64,000 nucleotides of DNA from Vibrio neptunius (GCA_019339365.1 CP079859.1:1302001-1366000), one strand, 5' to 3'; shown: positions 9,414-20,839, counted from the first letter of the stretch. Translations and numbers: made by a program. The notes: generated by a model from the letters alone, not told the origin.

Positions 9414-10283
9414 ATGACTGCACTACACAGTGTTGAATACACACTAAAAAGTGCCTCCCATAGGCTTCAAGAGAGTGGCAGTGATTCGCCCTCTCTTGAC
9501 GCGGCGGTATTGCTTTGCCACACCCTCAACAAACCTCGCTCCTTTCTGCTTACGTGGCCTGATAAAATTCTGGATTTAGAAGCTATCTTGGCTTTTGAAG
9601 CGAACTTACAGCGTCGAATCAATGGCGAACCTGTCGCTTACATTACTGGGGAACGTGAGTTCTGGTCATTGCCGCTAAAAGTCGCCCCTAGTACGCTTAT
9701 TCCACGTCCAGATACTGAGCGTTTGGTTGAAGTTGCCCTAGAGAAAGCTATTGATAATCAAGGTGATATTCTCGATTTAGGCACAGGAACCGGTGCGATT
9801 GCGCTCGCCATTGCTTCAGAGTTACCAAACCGTCAAGTTTGGGGTATTGATCTTAAGCAAGAAGCTAAACAGCTCGCTGAGTCTAATGCTGAACATCTGG
9901 GTATTCGCAATGCACAATTTTTATCAGGCAGCTGGTTTGAACCTATAGGAAGTGGTACAAAGTTTGCTCTCATAGTATCAAACCCTCCTTATATTGAAGA
10001 GCATGACCCGCATCTGGCACAGGGAGACGTGCGATTTGAACCGCTGAGCGCTTTAGTGGCAAAAGATAACGGATTGGCTGACATCAAACATATTTCAAGT
10101 CAGGCACTCAACTTCCTTCAGTGCGATGGCTGGCTGATGTTTGAGCACGGTTACGATCAAGGTATGGCAGTGAGAGAGATTCTTGGCTTGCTGGGGTACC
10201 ACAATATTACAACTTATAAAGACTACGGCGAAAACGACCGCGTAACCATAGGTCAATTTTCTCCAGAGAAGCAAGAGAGATAA
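9414..10283 (+). CDS. prmC: Release factor glutamine N5-methyltransferase
   Basis: Methylates the GGQ glutamine of RF1 and RF2 using S-adenosylmethionine. The 289-residue product has an N-terminal helical substrate domain, the AdoMet loop DLGTGTGAIAL and the catalytic NPPY at residues 190-193. It is packed directly behind prfA, its substrate gene, and ends two bases before sirB2. Confidence 0.96.
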   Translation: MTALHSVEYTLKSASHRLQESGSDSPSLDAAVLLCHTLNKPRSFLLTWPDKILDLEAILAFEANLQRRINGEPVAYITGEREFWSLPLKVAPSTLIPRPDTERLVEVALEKAIDNQGDILDLGTGTGAIALAIASELPNRQVWGIDLKQEAKQLAESNAEHLGIRNAQFLSGSWFEPIGSGTKFALIVSNPPYIEEHDPHLAQGDVRFEPLSALVAKDNGLADIKHISSQALNFLQCDGWLMFEHGYDQGMAVREILGLLGYHNITTYKDYGENDRVTIGQFSPEKQER

Positions 10284-10285
10284 TT

Positions 10286-10669
10286 ATGTACGAAGGTTTA
10301 AAGCACTTTCACCTATTGACGATAGCAATCAGTGCCACTTTATTGTCTGTTCGTTATGCGATGATGATGGCAAACTCAGGTTTACTTGAGAAGAAGTTTT
10401 TTAAGATCTTTCCCCATATCAATGACACCTGTCTATTGTTGTCTGGCATCGGTCTGATATTTATCACGGGCTTTATTCCTTTTACACCAGCAGCCCCTTG
10501 GCTGACTGAGAAGATCACTTGTGTACTGGCCTACATCGCACTTGGATTCTTTGCACTTAAACTAGGTAAAAACAAACTACTGCGTACGTTTTCTTTCTTT
10601 GGGGCATTAGGCTGGTTAGCAATGGCTGGCAAAGTCGCTATCAGTAAAGCGCCAATATTTTTAGGTTAA
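10286..10669 (+). CDS. sirB2: SirB2-family inner-membrane protein
   Basis: A 127-residue protein of the SirB family (named as an invasion-gene expression up-regulator; biochemical role unsettled). It has four hydrophobic segments, around residues 10-28, 48-65, 75-92 and 98-118, so is an integral inner-membrane protein. Its place between prmC and sirB1-kdsA is conserved in Vibrio and enterics. Confidence 0.85.
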   Translation: MYEGLKHFHLLTIAISATLLSVRYAMMMANSGLLEKKFFKIFPHINDTCLLLSGIGLIFITGFIPFTPAAPWLTEKITCVLAYIALGFFALKLGKNKLLRTFSFFGALGWLAMAGKVAISKAPIFLG

Positions 10670-10688
10670 GAGGTTCTAGGTAATATTC

Positions 10689-12396
<1,708 letters not shown>

Positions 12397-12409
12397 TCTT
12401 CGATGTTTA

Positions 12410-12443
12410 AAAAAGGTGAGTCAATTGACTCACCTTTTTTTTG
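12410..12443 (+). terminator. terminator after kdsA
   Basis: A self-complementary palindrome AAAAGGTGAGTCA/TGACTCACCTTTT centred at about 12423-12424, followed by a run of T. It is 14 bp past the kdsA stop and closes the hemA-kdsA run. Confidence 0.9.
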
Positions 12444-12801
12444 TTTTCATAGCGCTTTAAATGCATGATGACCTCGCTCAATAAGACGAGTATGTTTTCG
12501 TTCTGTGTTGAGAAAACGGTCAATCTCACACTAACGGTTTAGTGACATTCACTCACAGTCAATCGTTTGCTTGTGACCGTTTGTTAGAACAAGTGCAATT
12601 ATGCTGCTTTGTTACACACTTAAATATCAATTAGGGTGATCTGCTCTACATAAATATGAAATCAAGATGTCACACCAAATAGGTTAACTTAAACTGGTTC
12701 AAGTTTTACTGAGTTATCAGCGATGAATTGCTGACCACGTCTGTTCAATCTACTCGGTATTTAATGCAGTGAAAATCCCAAAAAATTTCAAAGGTATAAC
12801 A
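12444..12801. other. non-coding region upstream of nutA
   Basis: 358 bp with no supported gene. It contains a spaced inverted pair AACGGTCA (starting about 12515) and TGACCGTT (about 12573), which could be a regulator site or a hairpin. No clear CRP, Pho or riboswitch element was recognised. Confidence 0.4.
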
Positions 12802-14463
12802 ATGAAGCAACGCCTAATTGTAAAAACCGCACTAAGCGCAGCGATTCTTGCAACTCTCGCTGGTTGTGCGACAGCACCCCAACAAGAGTGGGAGACGGAT
12901 AAAACTTATAAGCTGACGGTTCTGCACACCAATGACCACCATGGTCGTTTTTGGCAGAATAAATATGGTGAGTATGGTATGGCTGCTCGTAAAACATTGG
13001 TTGACGAGTTGCGTGCGGAAGTCGAAGCCGAAGGGGGAAGCCTTCTTTTACTCTCAGGTGGTGACATCAATACGGGTGTGCCAGAGTCTGATCTGCAAGA
13101 CGCAGAACCAGATTTTAAAGGTATGAACAAAATCGGTTACGACGCAATGGCTCTAGGTAACCACGAGTTCGATAATCCACTTGACGTGCTTTTCAAACAA
13201 CAAGAGTGGGCTAACTTCCCAATGCTTTCAGCAAACATCTACGATAAAGAAACAGGTAAGCGTATGTTCCAGGCTTACCAGATGTTTGATAAGCAGGGTA
13301 TTAAAATTGCTGTTATTGGTCTAACCACGGAAGATACGGCGAAAATCGGTAACCCAGAGTTTATTGATGGTATCGATTTCCGCGATCCTAAAGTTGAAGC
13401 GAAAAAGTTGATCGCTGAGCTTAAAAAAACAGAAAAGCCCGATTTGATTTTTGCTGTTACACATATGGGCCATTACGAAGATGGTAAGCGTGGTGTAAAT
13501 GCACCAGGTGATGTGGCTCTTGCTCGTTACCTAGATGAAGGTTCTCTAGATATGATTGTGGGTGGCCACTCTCAAGAACCAGTCTGTATGGAAGCGCCAA
13601 ATGTCGTTAAAAAGAACTTCAAACCTTCTGATGAATGTAAGCCAGATCTGCAAAACGGTACCTACATTGTTCAGGCTCATGAGTGGGGTAAATATGTAGG
13701 TCGTGCAGATTACGAATTCCGTAATGGCGAGCTAGAGATGGTGAGTTATGACCTAATCCCAGTGAACCTTAAGAAGAAGGTTAAAATTGACGGTAAGAAG
13801 CAGCGTGTTCTTATTGAAGATGAAATCAAGCAAGATGAAGAGCTACTGGAATTCCTACGTCCTTACCAAGAAAAAGGTAAAGCGCAGTTGGACATTAAGA
13901 TTGCAGACACCAACGGTAAACTAGAAGGTGACCGTAATGTCGTTCGATTCAAGCAAACTAACCTAGGTCGTTTGATTGCGGCAGCACACATGGAACGTGC
14001 GAAAGCTGATTTCGCCGTCATGAACTCTGGTGGTGTACGCGATTCAATCGAAGCGGGCGACGTAACGTATAAAGACGTACTGAAAGTTCAGCCATTCGCG
14101 AATATCGTCACTTACACGGATATGTCAGGTAAAGAGGTTCTGGATTACCTGAACGTTGTTGCAACTAAACCTATTGATTCTGGTGCATACGCTCAGTTTG
14201 CCGGTATTTCTATGACAGTGGCAAACGGCAAAGTATCGAATGTTGTGATCGGTGGTGAACAGCTTCGTTTAGATAAGACTTACCGTTTCACTATCCCAAG
14301 CTTTAATGCGGCTGGTGGCGACGGCTACCCTAAACTGACAGGGCACCCAGGCTACGTCAACACTGGTTTCGTAGACGCTGAAGTTCTAAAAGAGTATCTA
14401 GAAGAGAACAGCCCTGTTGATGTGAACAAGTACGCTCCTGCTGGCGAGATTGTTTACAAGTAA
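12802..14463 (+). CDS. nutA: Bifunctional UDP-sugar hydrolase/5'-nucleotidase lipoprotein
   Basis: A cell-surface 5'-nucleotidase of the UshA family; in Vibrio the NutA type dephosphorylates external nucleotides so that nucleosides can be taken up. The 553-residue product has a lipobox LAGC with Cys22, then the two-metal phosphoesterase domain (LHTNDHHGRF, GGDINTG, GNHEFDNPLD, VTHMGHYEDG, GGHSQEP) and the C-terminal substrate domain (NSGGVRDSI, FNAAGGDGYP). The start at 12802 follows an AAGG site; an ATG at 12769 would place 11 extra residues before the signal peptide. Monocistronic with its own terminator. Confidence 0.93.
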   Translation: MKQRLIVKTALSAAILATLAGCATAPQQEWETDKTYKLTVLHTNDHHGRFWQNKYGEYGMAARKTLVDELRAEVEAEGGSLLLLSGGDINTGVPESDLQDAEPDFKGMNKIGYDAMALGNHEFDNPLDVLFKQQEWANFPMLSANIYDKETGKRMFQAYQMFDKQGIKIAVIGLTTEDTAKIGNPEFIDGIDFRDPKVEAKKLIAELKKTEKPDLIFAVTHMGHYEDGKRGVNAPGDVALARYLDEGSLDMIVGGHSQEPVCMEAPNVVKKNFKPSDECKPDLQNGTYIVQAHEWGKYVGRADYEFRNGELEMVSYDLIPVNLKKKVKIDGKKQRVLIEDEIKQDEELLEFLRPYQEKGKAQLDIKIADTNGKLEGDRNVVRFKQTNLGRLIAAAHMERAKADFAVMNSGGVRDSIEAGDVTYKDVLKVQPFANIVTYTDMSGKEVLDYLNVVATKPIDSGAYAQFAGISMTVANGKVSNVVIGGEQLRLDKTYRFTIPSFNAAGGDGYPKLTGHPGYVNTGFVDAEVLKEYLEENSPVDVNKYAPAGEIVYK

Positions 14464-14494
14464 GTTGACACCAACTTATAACGGTCTTTAAGCT

Positions 14495-14527
14495 AAAGCG
14501 CTGCTCATTTGAGCAGCGCTTTTTGTT
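14495..14527 (+). terminator. terminator after nutA
   Basis: A 13-bp stem AAAGCGCTGCTCA/TGAGCAGCGCTTT with a two-base loop and a T run, 31 bp past the nutA stop. Confidence 0.92.
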
Positions 14528-14547
14528 TGTCTAAAGTTGGAGGGAGT

Positions 14548-15021
14548 ATGACTCCTGCAATAAATCTCGCTAAGAAGAAAAAAATTGCTCACACCATTCA
14601 CCAGTACCATCACGACCCGAGAGCCGAAAGCTATGGTTTAGAGGCGGTAGAGGCACTTGGTCAAAACCCTGAGCAGGTGTTCAAAACCTTGCTATTTTGC
14701 CTAAATGGAGAGGCGAAAAACCTCGCGGTTGCGGTGATTCCAGTTGATAAGAAGCTCAATTTAAAACAAGCAGCCAAAGCGGCAAAAGGCAAAAAAGCAG
14801 AGATGGCCAATCCGGACATCGCACAGAAAACCACAGGGTATGTCGTGGGCGGCATCAGCCCACTTGGACAAAAAAAGGCTCTACCAACGTTTATCCATCA
14901 AAGTGCCTTTGAACAAGAAACGATCTGTGTCAGCGCGGGTAAACGAGGATTAGAAATTGAGTTATCACCGCAAGATTTAGCAAGCCTAACCCGCGGTCAG
15001 TTTGCTGAGTTGTGTGGGTAG
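14548..15021 (+). CDS. ybaK: Cys-tRNA(Pro)/Cys-tRNA(Cys) deacylase YbaK
   Basis: A trans-editing enzyme that hydrolyses Cys mischarged on tRNA(Pro). The 157-residue single-domain product has the YbaK/ProX fold with YGLEAVEALG, VFKTLLF and the conserved Lys and Gly-rich segment (TTGYVVGGISPLGQKK). The ATG at 14548 is preferred because GGAGG lies just upstream; an in-frame start at 14509 falls inside the nutA terminator. Confidence 0.93.
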   Translation: MTPAINLAKKKKIAHTIHQYHHDPRAESYGLEAVEALGQNPEQVFKTLLFCLNGEAKNLAVAVIPVDKKLNLKQAAKAAKGKKAEMANPDIAQKTTGYVVGGISPLGQKKALPTFIHQSAFEQETICVSAGKRGLEIELSPQDLASLTRGQFAELCG

Positions 15022-15039
15022 GGGGTTAGGGGACGGACT

Positions 15040-15160
15040 GCATCCTCGGGAACGCTTCGCTATAGAAAGCGAGATCGGGCTTCGCCCTGCGAGAGAGAAT
15101 ATTGCCCAACCATGTTCTGTCATTCCCTAGACTGACGAAGGAAGGAGTAGGGAATCTCAA
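15040..15160. repeat. hairpin-rich intergenic element of dispersed-repeat type
   Basis: Between ybaK and uraA lie several short inverted repeats: CGCTTCGC..GCGAGA and GGGCTTCGCCC near 15052-15092, then ATTCCCTA (15122-15129) pairing with TAGGGAAT (15148-15155). Similar palindromic elements are scattered through Vibrio intergenic regions. No protein is supported here. Confidence 0.4.
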
Positions 15161-15225
15161 TATGTTATCTACTTGCTTGAAGATATCCCAACTGGCTCTT
15201 GAGGATGACTAGTTAAATTCTTTGA

Positions 15226-15258
15226 AACAAAAAGGGTTGACGCAAAACGCCAACCCTC
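15226..15258 (-). terminator. terminator after uraA
   Basis: On the complement a stem GGGTTGGCG/CGTCAACCC followed by a T run, 18 bp past the uraA stop. Confidence 0.85.
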
Positions 15259-15273
15259 CAAAACTTCTCGATT

Positions 15274-16517
15274 CTACTTCGTTTCTTCTTCCATTTGCGC
15301 GTTATCCACGATGTGGTTTTCGCCCAAGTCTTTTGGAAGCAATAGGTTAAGCAGAATAGCTACAATACCGCATAAACTCACACCTTGAAGGCTGAACTCG
15401 CCGATACCAAAAGCCATACCACCGATCCCAAATACTAGGGTGATTGCGACGATAACCAGGTTACGTGATTTGTGCAGGTCGACATTATTCTTAATCAACG
15501 TATTTAAACCGACAGTGGCTATTGAGCCAAACAGCAAAATCATAATACCACCCATGACAGGCATAGGGATGGTCTGCAGTGCTGCACCAAGCTTTCCTAC
15601 TAGTGCTAACACAATCGCACTTACTGCGGCCCATGTCATGATCACAGGATTAAACGCTTTAGTCAGCATGACCGCTCCCGTCACTTCTGAGTAGGTCGTA
15701 TTTGGTGGAGCACCGACCATAGAAGCGGCTATGGTTGCCACACCGTCACCAGCAATGGTGCGATGTAAGCCAGGCTTTTTAATGTAGTCCTTACCTGTTA
15801 CGTTCGAGATTGCCAGCATATCCCCTACGTGTTCAACAGCAGGTGCAATGGCGACGGGAATCATAAACAAGATGGCGTTGATGTTAAATTCTGGAGTGGT
15901 AAAGTTTGGCAATGCAAACCAAGCCGCTTTATGCACTGGCTCGAAGTCAACGATGCCATAACCTAGGCTCAGCGCATAGCCGACAATGATACCACCGAGA
16001 ATGGGGGTCAGTTTGAGGAAACCTTTGGCGAAAACGCTTAGAATGATGGTCGTTAACAAAGACGCAACTGAGATGACCAAAGAAGCATTGCCATCAATGA
16101 CTTGTGAGCCATCTACTTTGCCCAGCGCCATATTGACCGCTACCGGAGCCAAGCCTAAACCAATTACCATGATGACTGGTCCAACAACTACGGGTGGAAG
16201 CAACCTGTGAATAATTTCTACACCACGTGCTTTAATTAGCGCTCCCATAGCAACATATACGCACCCAGCTGCCATTAGCCCCCCATAGTGGCGGGAATAC
16301 CCCAAGTTTGAACTCCATAGAGAATAGGAGCAATAAAAGCAAAAGAGGAAGCAAGAAAGATAGGAACAGAGCGGCGAGTAATAAGTTGAAAAAGAAGGGT
16401 GCCGACGCCTGCACCAAACAGAGCGACACTAGGGTCTAATCCGGTCAGCAACGGCACTAACACGAGAGCCCCAAATGCGACAAATAGCATCTGCGCACCT
16501 TGGATGGCGTTTTTCAT
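15274..16517 (-). CDS. uraA: Uracil/xanthine permease UraA, frameshifted
   Basis: A proton-coupled uracil transporter of the NCS2 family, with about 14 membrane segments in the inner membrane. The gene is split in two frames. The first 80 residues (from ATG 16517, FGALVLVPLLTGLDPSVALF) end at a stop in 16275-16277; the rest (GLMAAGCVYVAMGALIKARG onward to the stop at 15274) continues in another frame. Adding one base to the run of six C at 16279-16284 restores a continuous permease of about 414 residues. Either a sequencing indel or a real -1 mutation. Confidence 0.85.
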
Positions 16518-16765
16518 AGCTTACTCCTTGTATGTTAGATCGAAGAGCAATAGGTCAATGCTCAACAGAAAAATAAAATTCGCGGGATTTTATCACCTTG
16601 GCAATCGTTTGCAATCTGAAGTAGGTCAAATAAACAATAATTAACTCATCTGTTAGCGTCATAAGTTAAGGGTGCTAAAACACATAAATCCGACCTTTAG
16701 TTGCTCAAGATGGGATAGTTGCTTATCATCCGAAGCTGCAATGAAGAATTGACCTTAGGAAAGCT

Positions 16766-17974
16766 ATGCGCCATTTAGTTTTGTTGGCTTTAGGGCTGGT
16801 GGGGTTCCCTGCCGCTGCTTTGACCAATGTAGATTTATATCAAACTGAGATTGTACTTGATCAAAGCGTTGAAAATGCCGACGTACAAGCTCGTGTTGAT
16901 GGAATGAAAGAGATCATCGTTCGTGCTTCTGGCGATCAAAGTGCGCTATCGAATCAGGTCGTACAAAAGGCTCTGAAACAAAATTCTCAGTACCTTTCGC
17001 AAATCAGTTACGGTCAGCTTGATGGCCAGCAAACACTTCGACTAGGGTTTAGCGCTCCTCATATCCGCTCTCTACTAAGTCAGGCTCAGCTCCCGATCTG
17101 GCCAGCAGCCCGTGCCAACTTGCTGGTATGGCTAGTTGAAGAGACACAGTATGACCGCAGTATTAGTTGGGAACACTCAGATTCCCCATTATTGAATCAG
17201 ATGCGCGTTGAAGCTCAAAAGCGTGGATTACCTCTGACTGTACCTGTTGGAGATTTCGACGACATTACCGGGGTTGCTGCCTCTGACCTGTGGGGTGGCT
17301 TTGCTCGTCCTGTTGGGGAAGCGAGCCAGCGTTATCCCGTTGATGCTGTAATCGTTGTGCGAGTGCAGGGTAAATCGTTGCGCTGGACTTTGTATGATCA
17401 AAAACCTGCAACCATCGGTGTAACACGCCAAGCCCCTGTCTCTGGTTCAAACAGTGGTGCAGATTCAGCGGCTAAGATGGTGAACCAAATCAGTGACTAC
17501 TATGCGAAAAAGAGTGCGGTTGTTGTTGCCAGCGAATCTTCTGAAACTATTAAGGTACGATTTACTTCACTAGACAATGCTGTCGACTTTTTTACTTTAG
17601 AAAAGCAGCTTAAGACGCTGAGCTCAGTAGCATCGTTAGATATTCAGAAAATTCAGGGTAATCACGTGACCTTTAATGTTCACTTGCTCGCTTCTCAGGC
17701 AGAATTTGAACAAGAAGTCCTTCGAATGGGCCCAGTGGTACAACTGGACAGTACAAGTGAGTCGCCGTCTTTCTTAGAGCAACCAACAGAGGTCGCTAGT
17801 CGTGGTCAGCCTGTGAATACGGAAGAGCACACAGGGGATGTACCTACCGTTGCTCCTGTAGATCAAACCCTACTCTATGAGTGGCAAGGTACACCCTCGA
17901 CTATCTTAGGCCAAGAGACTGAAAGCTCTGAGCCTGAAAGTGATCAGGCTACCATTGATGAACTGATTGAATAG
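16766..17974 (+). CDS. DUF2066 domain-containing periplasmic protein
   Basis: A 402-residue protein with a signal peptide (hydrophobic residues 4-18, likely cleavage near AAA-L). The body matches the DUF2066 family as I recall it: VDLYQTEIVLDQSVENA near the start, YPVDAVIVVRV in the middle and an acidic, Ser/Thr/Glu-rich tail from about residue 330. No function is known; export to the periplasm is inferred. It has its own promoter region (16518-16765) and a shared bidirectional terminator. Confidence 0.8.
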   Translation: MRHLVLLALGLVGFPAAALTNVDLYQTEIVLDQSVENADVQARVDGMKEIIVRASGDQSALSNQVVQKALKQNSQYLSQISYGQLDGQQTLRLGFSAPHIRSLLSQAQLPIWPAARANLLVWLVEETQYDRSISWEHSDSPLLNQMRVEAQKRGLPLTVPVGDFDDITGVAASDLWGGFARPVGEASQRYPVDAVIVVRVQGKSLRWTLYDQKPATIGVTRQAPVSGSNSGADSAAKMVNQISDYYAKKSAVVVASESSETIKVRFTSLDNAVDFFTLEKQLKTLSSVASLDIQKIQGNHVTFNVHLLASQAEFEQEVLRMGPVVQLDSTSESPSFLEQPTEVASRGQPVNTEEHTGDVPTVAPVDQTLLYEWQGTPSTILGQETESSEPESDQATIDELIE

Positions 17975-18007
17975 TAAAAAGGTCTGGCAAATGCCAGACC
18001 TTTTTTA
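17975..18007. terminator. bidirectional terminator between DUF2066 and DUF2069 genes
   Basis: A 14-bp stem AAAAAGGTCTGGCA/TGCCAGACCTTTTT with an AA loop and T runs on both strands, placed between two converging genes. Confidence 0.92.
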
Positions 18008-18424
18008 TTCGAACCGTTCTTTTTCTTCTTTTTCTACTTTTGACAGCCGTTTGAGCTTGAGCCCTAACTCTTTACCACGCGAGCGTGCATAAAGAATGTT
18101 ACCGGCGAAGGCCGCAGCAGTAAGCATCAGTTCTACCCCTGCTAACCAGCGTTCACCATCGTCGATATAAAGTATGGTTAAAGCATGCAGAAAGTACAGC
18201 ATCAGCACGAAGTTGGCCCAAGCGTGTGTGTACGGTTTTCCAGCTAGAATGCCGGGTAACGGCAACAGCAACGGAATGCTCCAAGCAATGGCAAGCGAAA
18301 TACTGTCAATATGAGGGTGAGGAGATAAGCTCATTTGCCATAAGGCCACCCAAGCAAGCAGGCCGAGGTTTCCACATAACGCTAGAAGCCGGAATAATTT
18401 GGTTTGAGATTGCATTTCCTGCAT
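18005..18424 (-). CDS. DUF2069 domain-containing membrane protein
   Basis: A 139-residue inner-membrane protein with four hydrophobic segments (about residues 10-30, 43-60, 68-86 and 93-112) and a basic and acidic charged tail (KLKRLSKVEKEEKERFE). It matches the DUF2069 family as I recall it; function unknown. It begins four bases past the wrbA-like stop, so it is the third gene of an arsC-wrbA-DUF2069 block. Confidence 0.8.
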   Translation of the reverse strand: MQEMQSQTKLFRLLALCGNLGLLAWVALWQMSLSPHPHIDSISLAIAWSIPLLLPLPGILAGKPYTHAWANFVLMLYFLHALTILYIDDGERWLAGVELMLTAAAFAGNILYARSRGKELGLKLKRLSKVEKEEKERFE

Positions 18425-18428
18425 GCCA

Positions 18429-18995
18429 TCAGTCCTTCATTTTTAACGCAGTGATTGCCAAGCGTTTGCCCAGTTGTTGTGCCAGTTCCATTTCATCTTG
18501 ACTGAGCGATGATCCGTCATGCGTTACCGATGTCGCGCCGTAAGGCGTTCCACCTGTTTGCGTGGTGTGCAGTGTTGGCTCAGAATACGGAATCCCTAAG
18601 ATCATCATGCCATGGTGTAGCAGAGGCAACATCATGGTTTGCAAGGTGGTCTCTTGCCCGCCATGTAAACTAGAAGATGAGCTAAAGACGCATGCAGGCT
18701 TATCGATCAAATCGCCAGACACCCATAATGAAGTCGTCTGGTCCCAGAAGTGTTTCAATGACGCTGACATATTACCAAACCAGACCGGGCTACCCATGGC
18801 GAGACCGTGACATGCTTTCAGTTCATTTAACGTCAGTACAGGATCTTGTGCCGTTTGCCTTTCATCTATGTCTTCCACTGTTCGAATCAAGGCTTCGCAG
18901 TGAGGAATAGATTCTACTCCTCGGGCGATTTGTCGTGCTAATGCGAGGGTAGAACCGTGTCGGCTGTAATAAAGAACGACAATCTGGCAACTCAT
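18429..18995 (-). CDS. wrbA: NAD(P)H:quinone oxidoreductase, WrbA family
   Basis: A 188-residue flavodoxin-like FMN protein expected to reduce quinones by two electrons. It has the FMN phosphate loop YYSRHGSTLALARQIARG near the N-terminus, the MGSPVWFGNMSASLKHFWDQT block and FSSSSSLHGGQETTL. Slightly shorter than enteric WrbA (198). Its start overlaps the arsC stop by four bases (18992-18995). Confidence 0.85.
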   Translation of the reverse strand: MSCQIVVLYYSRHGSTLALARQIARGVESIPHCEALIRTVEDIDERQTAQDPVLTLNELKACHGLAMGSPVWFGNMSASLKHFWDQTTSLWVSGDLIDKPACVFSSSSSLHGGQETTLQTMMLPLLHHGMMILGIPYSEPTLHTTQTGGTPYGATSVTHDGSSLSQDEMELAQQLGKRLAITALKMKD

Positions 18996-19336
18996 AGAAT
19001 ATCGAGCACTTGTTCTGGAGGGCGACCGTGTTTCGCCTGACCATTGCTGACGACGATAGGGCGTTCAATCAATTTTGGATTAGCTGACATTGCTTCAAAC
19101 AGTTGTTCGTCTGTTGCATCGGCAAGGTTGAGCTCTTTGTAAACGTCTTCCTTGGTACGCATCATAGCTCGGACGTTATCTAGGCTGAGCTGTGCAAACA
19201 GGGATTTTAATTCAGCCACGCTCGGTGGTGTGTCGAGATATCTGATGATGTCTGGCTGAATATTCTTTTCTTCCAGAAGTGCCAGAGTTTGGCGGCTTTT
19301 TGAGCAACGAGGGTTGTGATAAATCACGACTGACAT
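18992..19336 (-). CDS. arsC: ArsC family reductase (YfgD type)
   Basis: A 114-residue glutaredoxin-type arsenate reductase. Active-site Cys11 lies in YHNPRCSKSRQTLALL, and RPIVVSNGQAKHGRPPEQVLDIL carries the usual arginine. No arsenic resistance genes are nearby. The link to bepA (yfgC in E. coli, next to yfgD) points to the housekeeping YfgD branch, so true arsenate activity is uncertain. Confidence 0.87.
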   Translation of the reverse strand: MSVVIYHNPRCSKSRQTLALLEEKNIQPDIIRYLDTPPSVAELKSLFAQLSLDNVRAMMRTKEDVYKELNLADATDEQLFEAMSANPKLIERPIVVSNGQAKHGRPPEQVLDIL

Positions 19337-19384
19337 AAGTTGAGTCTCCGAGTTATTGGGAACGGCGTGCTATCCGTTCCATCA

Positions 19385-20839
19385 TTATTGTAGAGCCATA
19401 AAACGATCGCGCTGAACCATAAGCTGATCGATGCGTGCATCGTAACGTGCTTGCTGTAGGCTGCCAAGTTCAGCCAGTTGGCTGGCTTGAGTGTAATACT
19501 GAATTGCCTTATTCCAATTGGCTTTCAACGCTAAAATTTCCGCACGAGCCGCAAGATCCTCGTCGCTGCGGCCAAGATGAATACTGGCTTCAGACAGTAA
19601 ATGCCAACCATTCACATCGTTAGGGTTATCATGGGTATAGCGCTGAAGGACACGCACCGCTTCTGCATTTTTATCCTGCTTCATCAGAGCGTTGGCATAA
19701 TTGATGGTTAACACGGCGTTGTTTGGTTTACTTTTCAACGCTTTTTGCAGCATTTTCTCTGCTTCACCAGCCTTTTTCTGCGCAATATACAAATCGGACA
19801 TGGCGTCTAAGTAGAAGTTGTTGTCCGGTTGCTGTTGAGTCAATGATTGTAAGATCGTGTTAGCTTGATCCAGCTCATTATTGTCTAAGTGGACCAGAGC
19901 TCGACCATATTGAAACGAAGATTTCAGGCTCGCAGGTGCCTTCTTCTCTGTACGAGTCAACCAATCCATGGCGGCTTTAGCATTGATACTAGCATAGCGA
20001 GCGACAATACGAGCACGAGCAAGGTTGTAATTCAGTGAAGGGTCGATTCTTCTTGCCGGATAATTTTGCGCTCTTGCTCGGCTGTCGGTGATACGATCTT
20101 CTGGCAGCGGGTGCGTTAAGAGCATGGGTGGTGGCTTACTGGCATATCGATATTCATCGGCTAAGCGGCTGAAGAAACGCGGCATTGCGTTCACGTCAAA
20201 ACCCGCTTTGGCGAGTGTGTCTATGCCAAATCGGTCAGCTTCTTTCTCGTTGCTGCGTGTATAGTTGATCTGGCCCTGAATATTGCCAGCAGTGGTTGCG
20301 GTAATCGCGGCGATACCCGCTTCAGGGGCAGCGATAGCGAGAAGCAATGAGCCTGCCAACGCCGCCATCGTTGCAGGAGAGCGCCTTGCTTGTTCTTCCA
20401 TACTGCGGGCGAGGTGGCGCTGAGTAACGTGCGCTATCTCGTGTGCGACAACGGAAGCCAACTCGCTTTCACTTTTGGCATGAAGAAATAGCCCAGTATG
20501 CAGAGCAACGTAACCACCAAAAAATGCAAAAGCATTGATATTGCGGTCACGGATCATAAAGAAGGTAAACGGGGTTTTTACATCACTGGCGCTGGCGACC
20601 AACTGGTGACCTAAGCTGTCAATATATTCATTCAGAACTGGGTCATTGACGATAGGTTGGTTGTTACGCAGCATGCGCATGTAGGCATCACCGTACTGTA
20701 GCTCTTGATCTATGGTCAAAGTGCTACTGGCTGCCGTACCAATATCGGGTAAGTCGAGTGTATTGGCATAGGTGGGTGTTTGGATACCCAACGAAGTTGC
20801 TAAGCAAATGCAAACAAGTGAACGCGTACGTTTAAACAT
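19385..20839 (-). CDS. bepA: Beta-barrel assembly-enhancing protease BepA
   Basis: A periplasmic zinc metalloprotease (M48) and chaperone that helps LptD and BAM substrates mature or degrades stalled ones. The 484-residue product has a signal peptide (cleavage near TYA-NTL), zinc motif HEIAH at residues 133-137 with a downstream Glu in the NEKEADRFG motif, and four TPR-like repeats in the C-terminal half. The mature enzyme is kept inactive in the family by a His switch loop. Confidence 0.93.
   Translation of the reverse strand: MFKRTRSLVCICLATSLGIQTPTYANTLDLPDIGTAASSTLTIDQELQYGDAYMRMLRNNQPIVNDPVLNEYIDSLGHQLVASASDVKTPFTFFMIRDRNINAFAFFGGYVALHTGLFLHAKSESELASVVAHEIAHVTQRHLARSMEEQARRSPATMAALAGSLLLAIAAPEAGIAAITATTAGNIQGQINYTRSNEKEADRFGIDTLAKAGFDVNAMPRFFSRLADEYRYASKPPPMLLTHPLPEDRITDSRARAQNYPARRIDPSLNYNLARARIVARYASINAKAAMDWLTRTEKKAPASLKSSFQYGRALVHLDNNELDQANTILQSLTQQQPDNNFYLDAMSDLYIAQKKAGEAEKMLQKALKSKPNNAVLTINYANALMKQDKNAEAVRVLQRYTHDNPNDVNGWHLLSEASIHLGRSDEDLAARAEILALKANWNKAIQYYTQASQLAELGSLQQARYDARIDQLMVQRDRFMALQ

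Noticed and set aside
12515..12582. CRP site before nutA
   Set aside because: A TGTGA half-site exists but the partner half does not fit the spacing; only a spaced inverted pair remains.
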